A stretch of 24,494 bases of DNA from CAYQUC01 sp964420605 (lineage in GTDB: Bacteria; Pseudomonadota; Gammaproteobacteria; UBA6429; Thiohalophilaceae): positions 1-24,494 of the forward strand of contig CAYQUC010000050.1 in NCBI GenBank assembly GCA_964420605.1, read 5' to 3'. The position numbers and the translations under genes are program-made. The notes beneath the pieces were generated by a model. It had not been told where the DNA came from. It was given only the letters and a program-made list of their open reading frames with translations, and did no database searches. Below, piece after piece: positions 1 through 8,274 of this stretch. The stretch's first letter is position 1, and every line of letters begins with the position of its first letter.

Positions 1-1145
1 TGTAGGTGGAAATAATCTGTTTCGATATTTAACCAATTATTTTTCATCACAAATTGATCACCGGTCAATAGCAATTCGCTAACAGAGCCCGCGTCACTCC
101 GTACGACAGCACGTAATGCCCCCCAATTTTTTGATGCCGAAACTAGATCAATTAAATGATCATTGATAACCGAATACGCATCAAAACCAGCTGAATGATC
201 TTCTGTGTTACCTTCTGCAATGGCCGATAATATTTCACCGACTGAACTGTTAAAATGATTTGCTATTGCTTTAATAGATGCTGATATATTGTCTCGAATA
301 TACTGACGTACGCATGTTTTCCAACCCAACAATCCCATATTGAGTGATACTCCAGCTTTTTCACCGTCTTTTATCTCTCCGGTTATATTGTCATATTTAT
401 TGGCATAACCACGTGGCGTAATCATTAAGCCTTGTTCCATATAGGTTGTGCTATTTCCAATTAATACCGTGGTTAACATGCCAATTTTGCAATTTGACAT
501 GGAATCAAGTGTTACCATTTGTATGTTTTGGGCTTCTCGATAGGCTGATTTAACAATGGCGACGGGTGTTTTTGGGTCGCGATATTGCAACAAAATTCGT
601 TGAGCTTGTACAATTTGTTGGGTTCGTCGACCACTTTTTGGGTTGTATAATGCAACAACAAAATCACTTTTTGCGGCAGCTTCAATTCGTCCAGCTATCG
701 TTGGCCAGGGTGTTAATAAGTCGGATAAAGAGATGGAACAAAAGTCATGGGTTAATGGAGCACCAACCAATGATGCACATGCAGATAAAGCAGTGCTACC
801 TGGAATAATTTCTACTTTAATATCACTCTCGGGAGTCCAGCCTGATTTCAATAAAACTTCATAAGTTGGGCCAGCCATTCCGTATACGCCAATATCACCT
901 GATGATATTAATGATACAACTTTACCTTGTTTAGCGCTTTCATATGCTTCGATGCAGCGATCAATTTCTTCGGTCATGCCTTTTTTGATAACCTCTTTAC
1001 CATCCAGTAAATCTTTAACCAACTTAATATACGTTGTGTAACCAATAACTACATCTGAATTTTTAATAGCTTCTTTTGCGCTATAGGTCATATTGCTTTC
1101 ATCACCGGGACCAAAGCCTACTAAATAAATTTTACCAGCACTCAT
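1..1145 (-). CDS. cobJ: Precorrin-3B/cobalt-precorrin-3 C17-methyltransferase with HutX-like C-terminal extension (partial)
   Basis: The gene is open from an ATG at 1145 to the left edge, giving 381 codons with no stop, so the 3' end is missing. Residues 1 to about 245 are a tetrapyrrole (SAM-dependent) methylase: GFGPGD near the N-terminus, then SSGDIGVYGMAGP, a PGSTALSA segment and SLSDLLTPW, followed by ALYNPKSGRR, all typical of CobJ/CbiH. The family enzyme methylates C17 and drives ring contraction. A normal CobJ ends near residue 250; here more than 130 residues follow. Residues 290-309 (IANHFNSSVGEILSAI) and the segment after the WG pair near residue 341 (WGALRAVVRS) resemble the N-terminal helix and first strands of HutX/ChuX haem-utilisation proteins; this is my inference from memory of the family. 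The start has a good ribosome site (AAGGTGAG). It lies 69 bases after the cobE-like gene and is the last gene of the operon in view. Confidence 0.93.
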   Translation of the reverse strand, partial: MSAGKIYLVGFGPGDESNMTYSAKEAIKNSDVVIGYTTYIKLVKDLLDGKEVIKKGMTEEIDRCIEAYESAKQGKVVSLISSGDIGVYGMAGPTYEVLLKSGWTPESDIKVEIIPGSTALSACASLVGAPLTHDFCSISLSDLLTPWPTIAGRIEAAAKSDFVVALYNPKSGRRTQQIVQAQRILLQYRDPKTPVAIVKSAYREAQNIQMVTLDSMSNCKIGMLTTVLIGNSTTYMEQGLMITPRGYANKYDNITGEIKDGEKAGVSLNMGLLGWKTCVRQYIRDNISASIKAIANHFNSSVGEILSAIAEGNTEDHSAGFDAYSVINDHLIDLVSASKNWGALRAVVRSDAGSVSELLLTGDQFVMKNNWLNIETDYFHL

Positions 1146-1214
1146 TTTACTCACCTTATTTAAATCTGATTGTGTTTAACTGTTTATTTCAATTATTTTT
1201 AATACTAATTGATG

Positions 1215-1619
1215 TTATTTTCTGTCGGGTATTCTAACTATAGACACTGTTGCATTTTTATTGTCGCCACCTTTATATTTGTATTTTTCTAATACTAGAT
1301 TATCGATGTTGGTATTTGCGGCTAACATTGCTGCAGCTTCAGCTACAGCGGGTGTGCCCATGTATTTCAAAACAACTTCTGATGGATTAGGCACCTCCAC
1401 TTCAGCGAGTTGCTTAGCGCTATAAAAATGCAATGGCCAATTATTACTGCTTGATAGCGCTAATAAACCCACTTCATCATTTTTTTTATCAATTGTAGCT
1501 AGTGCAGTAATACTGGAGAATTCAATTGATAGTTGGCTTAATGCATTGTTCACGGCTGTTTTTAACGTTTCTATTGAGGTTCCACGATCACAGCCCATGC
1601 CTAATATATAACAATTCAT
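1215..1619 (-). CDS. cobE: CobE-like protein / stand-alone CbiG C-terminal domain
   Basis: A 134-residue protein matching the CobE/CbiG C-terminal domain. It opens with LGMGCDRGTS, the usual G-[ILM]-G-C-x-R-G-x-[ST] start of this domain, and has VPNPSEVVLKYMGTPAVAEAAAM, typical of the segment carrying the conserved 'V-x-x-P-S' and 'G-[TV]-x-x-V-A-E-A-A-A' positions. In CbiG this domain is fused to the rest of the cobalt-precorrin-5A hydrolase; here it is a separate gene 30 bases downstream of the N-terminal/middle part. It probably helps CbiG or plays the poorly understood role of CobE in corrin synthesis. It sits between cbiG and cobJ and is surely co-transcribed with them. Confidence 0.85.
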   Translation of the reverse strand: MNCYILGMGCDRGTSIETLKTAVNNALSQLSIEFSSITALATIDKKNDEVGLLALSSSNNWPLHFYSAKQLAEVEVPNPSEVVLKYMGTPAVAEAAAMLAANTNIDNLVLEKYKYKGGDNKNATVSIVRIPDRK

Positions 1620-1649
1620 AATTTTACTTTTGCTTTCTGTTTCTAAAAT

Positions 1650-2393
1650 CTAATTAGCAGGCGGACGATACACTACAAGCCGTTCATCCAGGTCTTGCCA
1701 CAGTGAGTCGGATATTTTGCGTTGAGTTACCCATAAAATTGCTTTGTGTTTATCGAGATCTACGTCTTCAAATTTGTTAAATAAATGAATGTTTTTTGGT
1801 AGTGGGGTAGGGCGAGTCCACCAATTATTGTCACCAGATTCTTGTACAAAAGCGATTGGCTCTTCATTTACAACATGAGCAGAAACTCGTGTAATGTTAA
1901 TTTTAGGTGCTTCTACAGTCCATCCAAGTTCGCGTCCTAAAATATCAACAGGAATGGTTTTTCCAACATCAGAAGCAGTTGTTACAACTGGAGTTGCATT
2001 AAGTAATTTTGCTATTTTAATGGCATAATCATTTGCTCCACCAACATGACCTGATAATACCGGTATTACAAAATCAGCATTGTCATCAACAATTAAAATT
2101 CCTGGGTCAACATCTTTTGATTTTAAACAAGGTGAAATTAAGCGAATGACCGCGCCAATAGAGATAAAAAATACTATTTGATCGTATTGAGTAAATAACG
2201 ATTCTATCTGTGCTTTTAAGGCTCCAGTATAGGCTTGCTTTTGATTTTTTATTTCTGTAATTCTGTCAGAAAATTTTTCTGAGACCATAACAAAGGCACC
2301 TGGCATTTTTTCTGCTAAATTTAACATTTGGCTGACACCGTGTTTCGTAATTGCAACTAGAGCAATTTTGGGTGTTGAACGTGAGTCTGTCAT
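1650..2393 (-). CDS. cbiG: Cobalt-precorrin-5A hydrolase, N-terminal and middle domains
   Basis: A 247-residue CbiG lacking the C-terminal CobE-like domain, which is encoded by the next gene. The N-terminal part has FFISIGAVIRLISPCLKSKD and the middle part IPVLSGHVGGANDYAIKIA followed by ATPVVTTASD, the recognisable core of CbiG. The family opens the delta-lactone ring of cobalt-precorrin-5A and releases acetaldehyde (C2), the step in the anaerobic route that completes ring contraction. Its ATG overlaps the stop codon of cobI in an ATGA (2390-2393), so translation is probably coupled. Its presence, together with cbiD and cbiX, supports the oxygen-independent pathway. Confidence 0.92.
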   Translation of the reverse strand: MTDSRSTPKIALVAITKHGVSQMLNLAEKMPGAFVMVSEKFSDRITEIKNQKQAYTGALKAQIESLFTQYDQIVFFISIGAVIRLISPCLKSKDVDPGILIVDDNADFVIPVLSGHVGGANDYAIKIAKLLNATPVVTTASDVGKTIPVDILGRELGWTVEAPKINITRVSAHVVNEEPIAFVQESGDNNWWTRPTPLPKNIHLFNKFEDVDLDKHKAILWVTQRKISDSLWQDLDERLVVYRPPAN

Positions 2394-3202
2394 GCGATTT
2401 CCTTAATTTGATTGGATTCAAGTGAATTTTCATTATTGTCACTTTTCTTTTTACGACAACCTCGTATAAGTTCGCCACGAATCCGATTTGGATTTTTAAC
2501 TAGAATCAACGATAAATAATTTACTTTTTGACCTCGAAGACTAGCAACATCGTTAATAATGCGTTCATCGGGTGCGCCGGCTTTTTCAATAAAGGAACTG
2601 AGTTCGAGTAAACCGTGTTTTTTTAATAGTTCAATAATATCATCGAGTAAGGGTTTTACTTTAATTAGTACTAGGCTATCAAAATCCAATAATAATTTTT
2701 CAATAACGGGTATGCCATAAGCCGCAGGTATAATAGCAACGGTGTCGTCAACATCAGCAAGTGGCTGGTTCAAGGTTGCGGCGGCGGCATTAAACGAAGT
2801 GACCCCTGGAATGATATTGACTGTGGCAGATTCATCTAAGGAAACAACGGTTCGAGCTAAATGCCCAAAAGTTGAATAGGTCGAGGCATCACCTTCGACC
2901 AAGAATAATACGTCTTCACCTGAATTCATTAAGTCAACGACAGTTTGAGCTGCACGGAGCCAATATTTTGATAAAACTTCAATATCGTGAGTCATTGGAA
3001 ATATAAGTGCCTGGTGTTTATCCGTTAATGCAAGACCACTTCGGGTGACGATGTCTAATGCATAACTCTCACTTTTTTTATTTCGAATAGGGTAGGTCCA
3101 TGTTGCATCTTGTTGCAATAATTCCCAGGCACGACGAGTGATTAAACCCGGATCCCCCGGACCTAATGACACACCATATAAACAGCCTTTCGAATTTTTC
3201 AT
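2390..3202 (-). CDS. cobI: Precorrin-2/cobalt-factor II C20-methyltransferase
   Basis: A tetrapyrrole methylase of about 270 residues. It begins YGVSLGPGDPGLITRRAW, has FLVEGDASTYSTFGHL and NIIPGVTSFNAAAA, the signatures of CobI/CbiL, which adds a methyl group from SAM to C20 of the cobalt- or metal-free precorrin-2. Two in-frame ATG codons are available, at 3208 and 3202. The purine-rich AAGAGA directly abuts the first but is well spaced for the second, so I chose 3202; the longer form only adds two residues. A charged C-terminal tail (about 20 residues, KKKSDNNEN) follows the fold. It lies 32 bases after cobL and overlaps cbiG by 4 bases. Confidence 0.93.
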   Translation of the reverse strand: MKNSKGCLYGVSLGPGDPGLITRRAWELLQQDATWTYPIRNKKSESYALDIVTRSGLALTDKHQALIFPMTHDIEVLSKYWLRAAQTVVDLMNSGEDVLFLVEGDASTYSTFGHLARTVVSLDESATVNIIPGVTSFNAAAATLNQPLADVDDTVAIIPAAYGIPVIEKLLLDFDSLVLIKVKPLLDDIIELLKKHGLLELSSFIEKAGAPDERIINDVASLRGQKVNYLSLILVKNPNRIRGELIRGCRKKKSDNNENSLESNQIKEIA

Positions 3203-3234
3203 GAGCATTCTCTTGTTATATTTAGTTTTCTGTA

Positions 3235-4620
3235 TTATTGAGCAGAGTTATTTTGGGCGGTAACAATCCATACTGGATTCTCAGCTTGTAATCGATTCAT
3301 GTGTAATATAGGTTTACTGCGAGCGGCTGATAATTGGGTAGCATCCCATTCTATGGCTTCACTTAATGCTAGTTTTTTTAAATTCTCCACTGCTGTTGCC
3401 ATATTTTCAATTGTGACAAAATTCATGACTAAACAGCCATCGGGTAACAGGCGAGACAGACATAAGCTGATTAGTTTTGCGAGTTCACCACCCGAGCCAC
3501 CAATGAAAATAGCATTTGGGTTAGGCCAGGAATCTAGTTGTTCGGGCGCTTTGCCGTGAATTAATGAATAATTAGTAACGCGCATGTCAATTTTGTTTTG
3601 ACTGGCGATAGTAAAATCATCACTATTTTTTTCGATGGCATAGACATGGCCATTTAGGCAAAGTCGTGCAGCCTCAAGCCCAACTGAACCTGAACCAGCA
3701 CCAATATCCCAAACAATACTGTTGTGTTGCAATTGCATTCTGGCTAATGACACTGCACGGACTTCACGTTTGGTAATTAAACCTTTATCTGGTTTACGTT
3801 GTTTAAATGAATGATCCGGGTTACCAAATAGCGTATATTGTTTTTTAATTGTGTTACGTTGTAATATCACAATATTTAGTTCGGCGAATTTTTTTTCGAT
3901 AACGTTCTTAATGTCAATTGGACCAATAATTGATTCATTTTTATGTAATATATTTTCTACAATAGTAACCGTGAAATCATTTGCGAATCCTTCTAATGTT
4001 AACATTCGTGCAATTCTATTTGGGTTATTATCTGGACTGGTAAATACTGCTAATTTATCGTGCTGTTGTGTTAACTGCAATAACCGATAAAGGCTGTGTT
4101 TATTATCCGAACCGATTTTCCAATTGCCAGTATCTTTATTGTGAACAGAACATATTTTAAGGTCTTGCCAAGCAAGTCCAATACGCGCGCAAGCAAGTTG
4201 AATGGTTGATAGATTCGGATGAATTTCACAGGTTTCAAAATCAATTCGTTCTCCGATGTATTTTGCAATACCATGACACAGTGGATCACCTGTTGCTAAG
4301 ACTACGATTTGTTGTTGCTTTGCTTGTGCGGTTTTAATCCATTGTGGAATTTGAGTTAATTTTCCGGTGAGATCATATTGCTTAGCAGAAGTGGAAAAAT
4401 AGGGCTGAAATAGTTCAAGTGACCGTGTTCCTCCGATAATAATATCAGCTTGCTTTATATAATTTGATATCACGTTCGATAATGAACTCATAGCATCATC
4501 GAGTACACCAATAATTCGACAGGTTGTATTGACGACAGATGAGGTTGCTTTAGTCTCAGAATAATTGTTTGAATTGCTGTTTGTTGCTGTGTTGGAATCA
4601 ACTATTGCTTGTTCAGTCAT
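3235..4620 (-). CDS. cobL: Precorrin-6Y C5,15-methyltransferase, decarboxylating (CbiE-CbiT fusion)
   Basis: A 461-residue fusion of CbiE and CbiT, the CobL arrangement. Residues about 35-255 are the CbiE tetrapyrrole methylase (IIGGTRSLELF, VVLATGDPLCHGIA, EIHPNLSTIQLACARIGLAW). Residues about 265-455 are the CbiT methyltransferase, with REVRAVSLARM and the SAM-binding loop WDIGAGSGSVGLEAA at about 304-318, and FIGGSGGEL further on. It methylates C5 and C15 and removes the C12 acetate carboxyl. The first 33 residues are rich in Ser, Asn and Thr and are not part of the usual fold; a later start is possible but no better ribosome site is evident. Five bases separate it from cbiD. Confidence 0.95.
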   Translation of the reverse strand: MTEQAIVDSNTATNSNSNNYSETKATSSVVNTTCRIIGVLDDAMSSLSNVISNYIKQADIIIGGTRSLELFQPYFSTSAKQYDLTGKLTQIPQWIKTAQAKQQQIVVLATGDPLCHGIAKYIGERIDFETCEIHPNLSTIQLACARIGLAWQDLKICSVHNKDTGNWKIGSDNKHSLYRLLQLTQQHDKLAVFTSPDNNPNRIARMLTLEGFANDFTVTIVENILHKNESIIGPIDIKNVIEKKFAELNIVILQRNTIKKQYTLFGNPDHSFKQRKPDKGLITKREVRAVSLARMQLQHNSIVWDIGAGSGSVGLEAARLCLNGHVYAIEKNSDDFTIASQNKIDMRVTNYSLIHGKAPEQLDSWPNPNAIFIGGSGGELAKLISLCLSRLLPDGCLVMNFVTIENMATAVENLKKLALSEAIEWDATQLSAARSKPILHMNRLQAENPVWIVTAQNNSAQ

Positions 4621-4625
4621 ATTAA

Positions 4626-5777
4626 TTAATCCATTTTTGTATCTACAGTATCTGTAGTATCTGGAATATTGCCGGTCGCTTCAGCAAGTTTATTACCATC
4701 AAAGTCACATACCATGACAGTGAGTTTAAATTGGTTTGGATAGCGCTCGGTTAATGTTTCGATAACTTTTTTTGCAAGCGCATCATAAAATTCGTTTAGT
4801 AGGTTAATTTCTTCCATACGCTCACTGGCGTAACGCGCCATTTCAGAAGCTGCTATATCCGTACAAACATCATCTGGCGCACCAACACCTTGAGCAAGAT
4901 CGGCCAATAATTGAGTATTAACTTTGTTTCGTCCTGCATGTGTTATGGTTTCACCCTGCGCCATCTTGGTTAATTTACCCACCATGCCACCAATGATGGC
5001 GTGTTCGATTTTTTCACTCACTATAGTATCGAGAGCGTAGCGTAAAAAATCACCCATTTGAACAAAACATGCATCATGTAGATTAGGCATTTCGCGCATG
5101 ACAAATTTTTCGGTTCGACCGCCCGTGGTTAAAACGACAGTGTCTTGTCCTTGATTTGCTGCAACTTCGATACCTTGAATCACACTGGCTCGAAATGCAG
5201 AAGTGGAATAGGGATGTACTATACCCGTAGTACCTAAAATAGAAATACCGTCCATAATACCCAGTCGATAGTTTAATGTCTTTTTGGACATTTCTACTCC
5301 TCCAGGTACAGAAATGGTGACATCAAGCCCTGCGCTTTGAAGGGCTTTTGATGCCACGAGTCGCACATTTTCTTCAATATTTTTTCTGGGTACTGAATTT
5401 ATTGCAGGACCGCCAACTTCAAGTCCTAAACCTTTCATGGTAATTGTGCCAACACCAATACCGCCTTTTAAATTGACCCTATTAATTGAATCGCTAGCGC
5501 TATTAAAGCAAACATCGGCCGTTAGTGGTGCTTTATCCGTACAGTCAGGATCGTCTCCGGCATCTTTAATCACAACTGCGTGGGCTGTTTGATCATTACA
5601 AAAAGCATTAGTAACAGTGAAGTTTACTGTATCGCCATTGGGTAATATGCATTCCACTGTATCTGGAACAGTTCCCGTTAGTAACCCGAGTGTTGCTGCA
5701 CGGGCAGCAGCAGCAGAGCAAGCGCCTGTAGTGAAACCTTTTCGAGTACCTTTAACTTTTTTCTTTTTCATTTCCAT
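4626..5777 (-). CDS. cbiD: Cobalt-precorrin-5B C1-methyltransferase
   Basis: A 383-residue CbiD. The N-terminal RKGFTTGACSAAAARAA is the hallmark of the family, followed by DAGDDPDCTDKAPLTADV and GGIGVGTITMKGLGLEVGG. Further on are GGVEMSKKTLNYRLG, GTTGIVHPYS and VVLTTGGRTE. CbiD methylates C1 with SAM in the oxygen-independent branch; the aerobic branch uses CobF instead, so this gene helps define the pathway. ATG codons at 5777 and 5771 are both possible and neither has a strong ribosome site; I took the longer. It follows cbiC by 36 bases and is followed by cobL after 5 bases. Confidence 0.96.
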   Translation of the reverse strand: MEMKKKKVKGTRKGFTTGACSAAAARAATLGLLTGTVPDTVECILPNGDTVNFTVTNAFCNDQTAHAVVIKDAGDDPDCTDKAPLTADVCFNSASDSINRVNLKGGIGVGTITMKGLGLEVGGPAINSVPRKNIEENVRLVASKALQSAGLDVTISVPGGVEMSKKTLNYRLGIMDGISILGTTGIVHPYSTSAFRASVIQGIEVAANQGQDTVVLTTGGRTEKFVMREMPNLHDACFVQMGDFLRYALDTIVSEKIEHAIIGGMVGKLTKMAQGETITHAGRNKVNTQLLADLAQGVGAPDDVCTDIAASEMARYASERMEEINLLNEFYDALAKKVIETLTERYPNQFKLTVMVCDFDGNKLAEATGNIPDTTDTVDTKMD

Positions 5778-5813
5778 AATAAAAAAATGCTACTGACTAT
5801 ATATTATTATTTA

Positions 5814-6479
5814 TTACGATGACTTTTGAGCCGATTCAGCAATGGCGAGTAGTGCGTGTATTGCTGCAACAACTAACGTTGAACCGCCTTTACGGCCTTG
5901 CGTAATGATCCACGGAATAGTATTTAAAGTTCGAGTTACTTCTTTTGATTCGGCAGCAGACACAAAACCGACTGGCATTCCAACGATTAATGCTGGAGTA
6001 ATTTCATTGTTATTAATCATGTCTGTTATTTCTAGTAATGCAGTTGGCGCATTACCAACTGCAATGATGGCATTATCTAATAAAGACAATCGTTGTGCTT
6101 TTTTCATGGCTTGTACTGCACGGGTGGTATTGTGAGCTTTGGCATCAGTAATAACATCTTCGTCAGATATAAAGTGATGGGTTGTTACTCCAAAATGTGA
6201 TAATCGAGGTTTAGATAAACCAACACAAATCATTTCCACATCGGCAACTATATTGGCTCCTTTATTAATGGCGGCAATTCCAGCGGTTACAGCATCTTGA
6301 TGGAACTTAACCAAGCCATTAAACTCAAAATCGGCAGTTGCGTGAATCATACGGCGAACAATTTGCCATTGGTCTTGTTGATAACGATGACTACCAACTT
6401 CACTGTCAACAATTGAAAATGAATCGTGCTCTATTTTTTGACCCGCTAGCGTCAATTGTTCTGTTACGACATTACTCAT
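5814..6479 (-). CDS. cbiC: Precorrin-8X / cobalt-precorrin-8 methylmutase
   Basis: A 221-residue CobH/CbiC that moves the methyl group from C11 to C12 to give (cobalt-)hydrogenobyrinate/cobyrinate. The catalytic histidine is in RRMIHATADF (His46). Other family segments are GANIVADVEMICVGL, DNAIIAVGNAPTALLE, PALIVGMPVGFVSAAESKE and ITQGRKGGSTLVVAAIHAL. Length is normal. Its start codon overlaps the stop of cbiX by 4 bases (6476-6479, ATGA), so translational coupling with the chelatase is likely. The symbol cobH would apply to the aerobic version; cbiC is used because the surrounding genes are of the anaerobic type. Confidence 0.96.
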   Translation of the reverse strand: MSNVVTEQLTLAGQKIEHDSFSIVDSEVGSHRYQQDQWQIVRRMIHATADFEFNGLVKFHQDAVTAGIAAINKGANIVADVEMICVGLSKPRLSHFGVTTHHFISDEDVITDAKAHNTTRAVQAMKKAQRLSLLDNAIIAVGNAPTALLEITDMINNNEITPALIVGMPVGFVSAAESKEVTRTLNTIPWIITQGRKGGSTLVVAAIHALLAIAESAQKSS

Positions 6480-7399
6480 GCGCTGACTCCTGGCTTTACT
6501 CCAATTTTTATTTCATGTTGATGATCGTGACTGTGATCATGATGGTGGTGTCCGTGTCCTTCAGCTTCGGCATGTTCTCGGTATTGGCAACCATCGCATT
6601 CGACCATTACTTTTTGAAATGAATTTGTATCATCTTCACCTAATGCTTGTTTAACTCTGGTATTCAGCATGTCGTAAATTTCTTTTTCAAAGCCAAAGTA
6701 ATGACTAAGTGCAAAACTTATATTTGGATATTGTTGTTCTAATCGGGTTTTTTGCCGCTTAATGCGCTCTATCAGCGTTCCTGTAAACAAATAATAGGGC
6801 AGGATAACAATTTGTGTCATGCCTATTAACTGCTGTCTTTGTACAACAGTTTCTAGTCGTGGATAGGTTATCCCCGTAAACGCAATGTCAATGATATCAT
6901 GATCGGTTTTTTCAAATAACCAACGCGCCATTTTAGCGATTTCACCATTTGCAAATTGATCCGATGAACCACGTCCTAGAATAATCACTCCAGTTGTATG
7001 TGGATCAGGCATTTCAATTGTCGCTAATATTTTGGTGAGGTTACGTTTTAAAATAGCGAGTATCGGTTCTCCTGCGCCTAAATGTTTTGCATAAATAAAT
7101 TCAATATGTGAATGCCGTTCGCGTGCTTTATTAATATGGTGTGGAATTTCCATTTTTACATGGCCAGCAGCATTTAATATTAGCGGTACAATAATGACTT
7201 TATTGCTGTTATTGCCAGTGGCGGCATCTGCTGCGATATCCAAACCATCGTCTAATAATATATCAGCAAATTCGATATAACAGGTTGTGATATCCCAGTT
7301 TTCGTTTTGCAATTTCCACTCAGTTGAAAATTGTTCAATTTCAACGTTGCCATTTTTATCTCGTGAACCGTGGCCGACTAACAGTACTGTAGTTTTCAT
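6476..7399 (-). CDS. cbiX: Sirohydrochlorin cobaltochelatase, long form with His-rich tail
   Basis: A 307-residue two-domain CbiX that inserts cobalt into sirohydrochlorin, the entry step of the anaerobic corrin route. The N-terminal half has VGHGSRDKNG (His10) and NAAGHVKMEIP (His80), the two metal-site histidines expected in this chelatase family. The second half repeats the fold with ILGRGSSD and LPYYLFTGTL. Near the C-terminus is a CxxC (ECDGCQYRE), followed at about residues 280-296 by a histidine cluster (EGHGHHHHDHSHDHQHE) that probably binds or buffers cobalt. Ribosome site is moderate (GAGA). It follows cobM by 29 bases and is coupled to cbiC by a 4-base overlap. Confidence 0.95.
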   Translation of the reverse strand: MKTTVLLVGHGSRDKNGNVEIEQFSTEWKLQNENWDITTCYIEFADILLDDGLDIAADAATGNNSNKVIIVPLILNAAGHVKMEIPHHINKARERHSHIEFIYAKHLGAGEPILAILKRNLTKILATIEMPDPHTTGVIILGRGSSDQFANGEIAKMARWLFEKTDHDIIDIAFTGITYPRLETVVQRQQLIGMTQIVILPYYLFTGTLIERIKRQKTRLEQQYPNISFALSHYFGFEKEIYDMLNTRVKQALGEDDTNSFQKVMVECDGCQYREHAEAEGHGHHHHDHSHDHQHEIKIGVKPGVSA

Positions 7400-7428
7400 T
7401 TTTATCTCAACCTTATTCTAAATAGAAA

Positions 7429-8247
7429 TTATATTTTTTCCGCTTTACGAAAACGGTGACTAAATGTTTTGTCATATAATTTTGATTTTTTTAATTCTTT
7501 CCAAGAGCGGGCACCCAGTGTTGGGCTTAAAATGATCATTGCCTGACTCGTTACTTTTTCAGCAATACATTTATCGCGTATGTCTTTTAAGGTGCCACGA
7601 ATAATTTTTTCTTGTTCTGGCCAACTGGCTTTTTGAACAACCATTATGGGTGCATTTTCATCCCAGCCTGCGTTAATACAATCTTGTTGTACTTTTTTGA
7701 GTAAGGTAATGGATAGAAATAAACATAATGTACAATGGTGTGCGGCTAGTTCAGCTAATGACTCGCCTTCGGGCATTGGGGTACGTCCTTCCACGCGAGT
7801 TAGTATCACTGTTTGAGTAATTTCAGGTAATGTTAGTGTTTCAATTCCTGCTGCCGCTGATGCTAAAGCCGATGAGACACCTGGGACCACAGCTATTTCA
7901 ATTTTTAGTGCGTCAAGTGGTTGTACCATCTCAACTAGTGCGCCATAGAGTCCGGGATCTCCGGTTTGTAAGCGTATAACAGTTTTAAATTTTGCTGCAT
8001 TTGAGATTAACCAGTCGGTAATTTCTTCTAAGGCCATGCCTTTAGAGTCATTGATGACACAGTCTTTTTTCGCCCAGCGCATGGTTGCTTCTGATACTAA
8101 TGATCCTGCAAATAAAATTGCATCAGCCTGTGCTATTAAGTCACGGCCTTTAACTGTAATTAATTCAGGATCACCAGGGCCTGCTCCCACGAACCAAACT
8201 TTGCCGTAGTTGGTATTATATTTATTTGTATTGCTGATCTTGTTCAT
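7429..8247 (-). CDS. cobM: Precorrin-4/cobalt-precorrin-4 C11-methyltransferase
   Basis: A 272-residue tetrapyrrole methylase that methylates C11. Signatures are VWFVGAGPGDPELITVKG at the N-terminus, AILFAGSLVS, RLQTGDPGLYGAL, VVPGVSSALASAAA and LTRVEGRTPMPEGE, all characteristic of CobM/CbiF. Length is normal for the family. No strong ribosome site precedes the ATG. It lies 27 bases downstream of cobB and 29 bases upstream of cbiX in the same operon. In anaerobic nomenclature it would be cbiF. Confidence 0.95.
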   Translation of the reverse strand: MNKISNTNKYNTNYGKVWFVGAGPGDPELITVKGRDLIAQADAILFAGSLVSEATMRWAKKDCVINDSKGMALEEITDWLISNAAKFKTVIRLQTGDPGLYGALVEMVQPLDALKIEIAVVPGVSSALASAAAGIETLTLPEITQTVILTRVEGRTPMPEGESLAELAAHHCTLCLFLSITLLKKVQQDCINAGWDENAPIMVVQKASWPEQEKIIRGTLKDIRDKCIAEKVTSQAMIILSPTLGARSWKELKKSKLYDKTFSHRFRKAEKI

Positions 8248-8274
8248 GGTGTTACTACTTTAGTTTAGCTATTT

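Noticed and set aside
6338..6622. Plus-strand frame with hydrophobic stretch opposite cbiC/cbiX
   Set aside because: It is the antisense of conserved cbiC and of the His-rich tail of cbiX; the hydrophobic run is the reverse reading of His codons.
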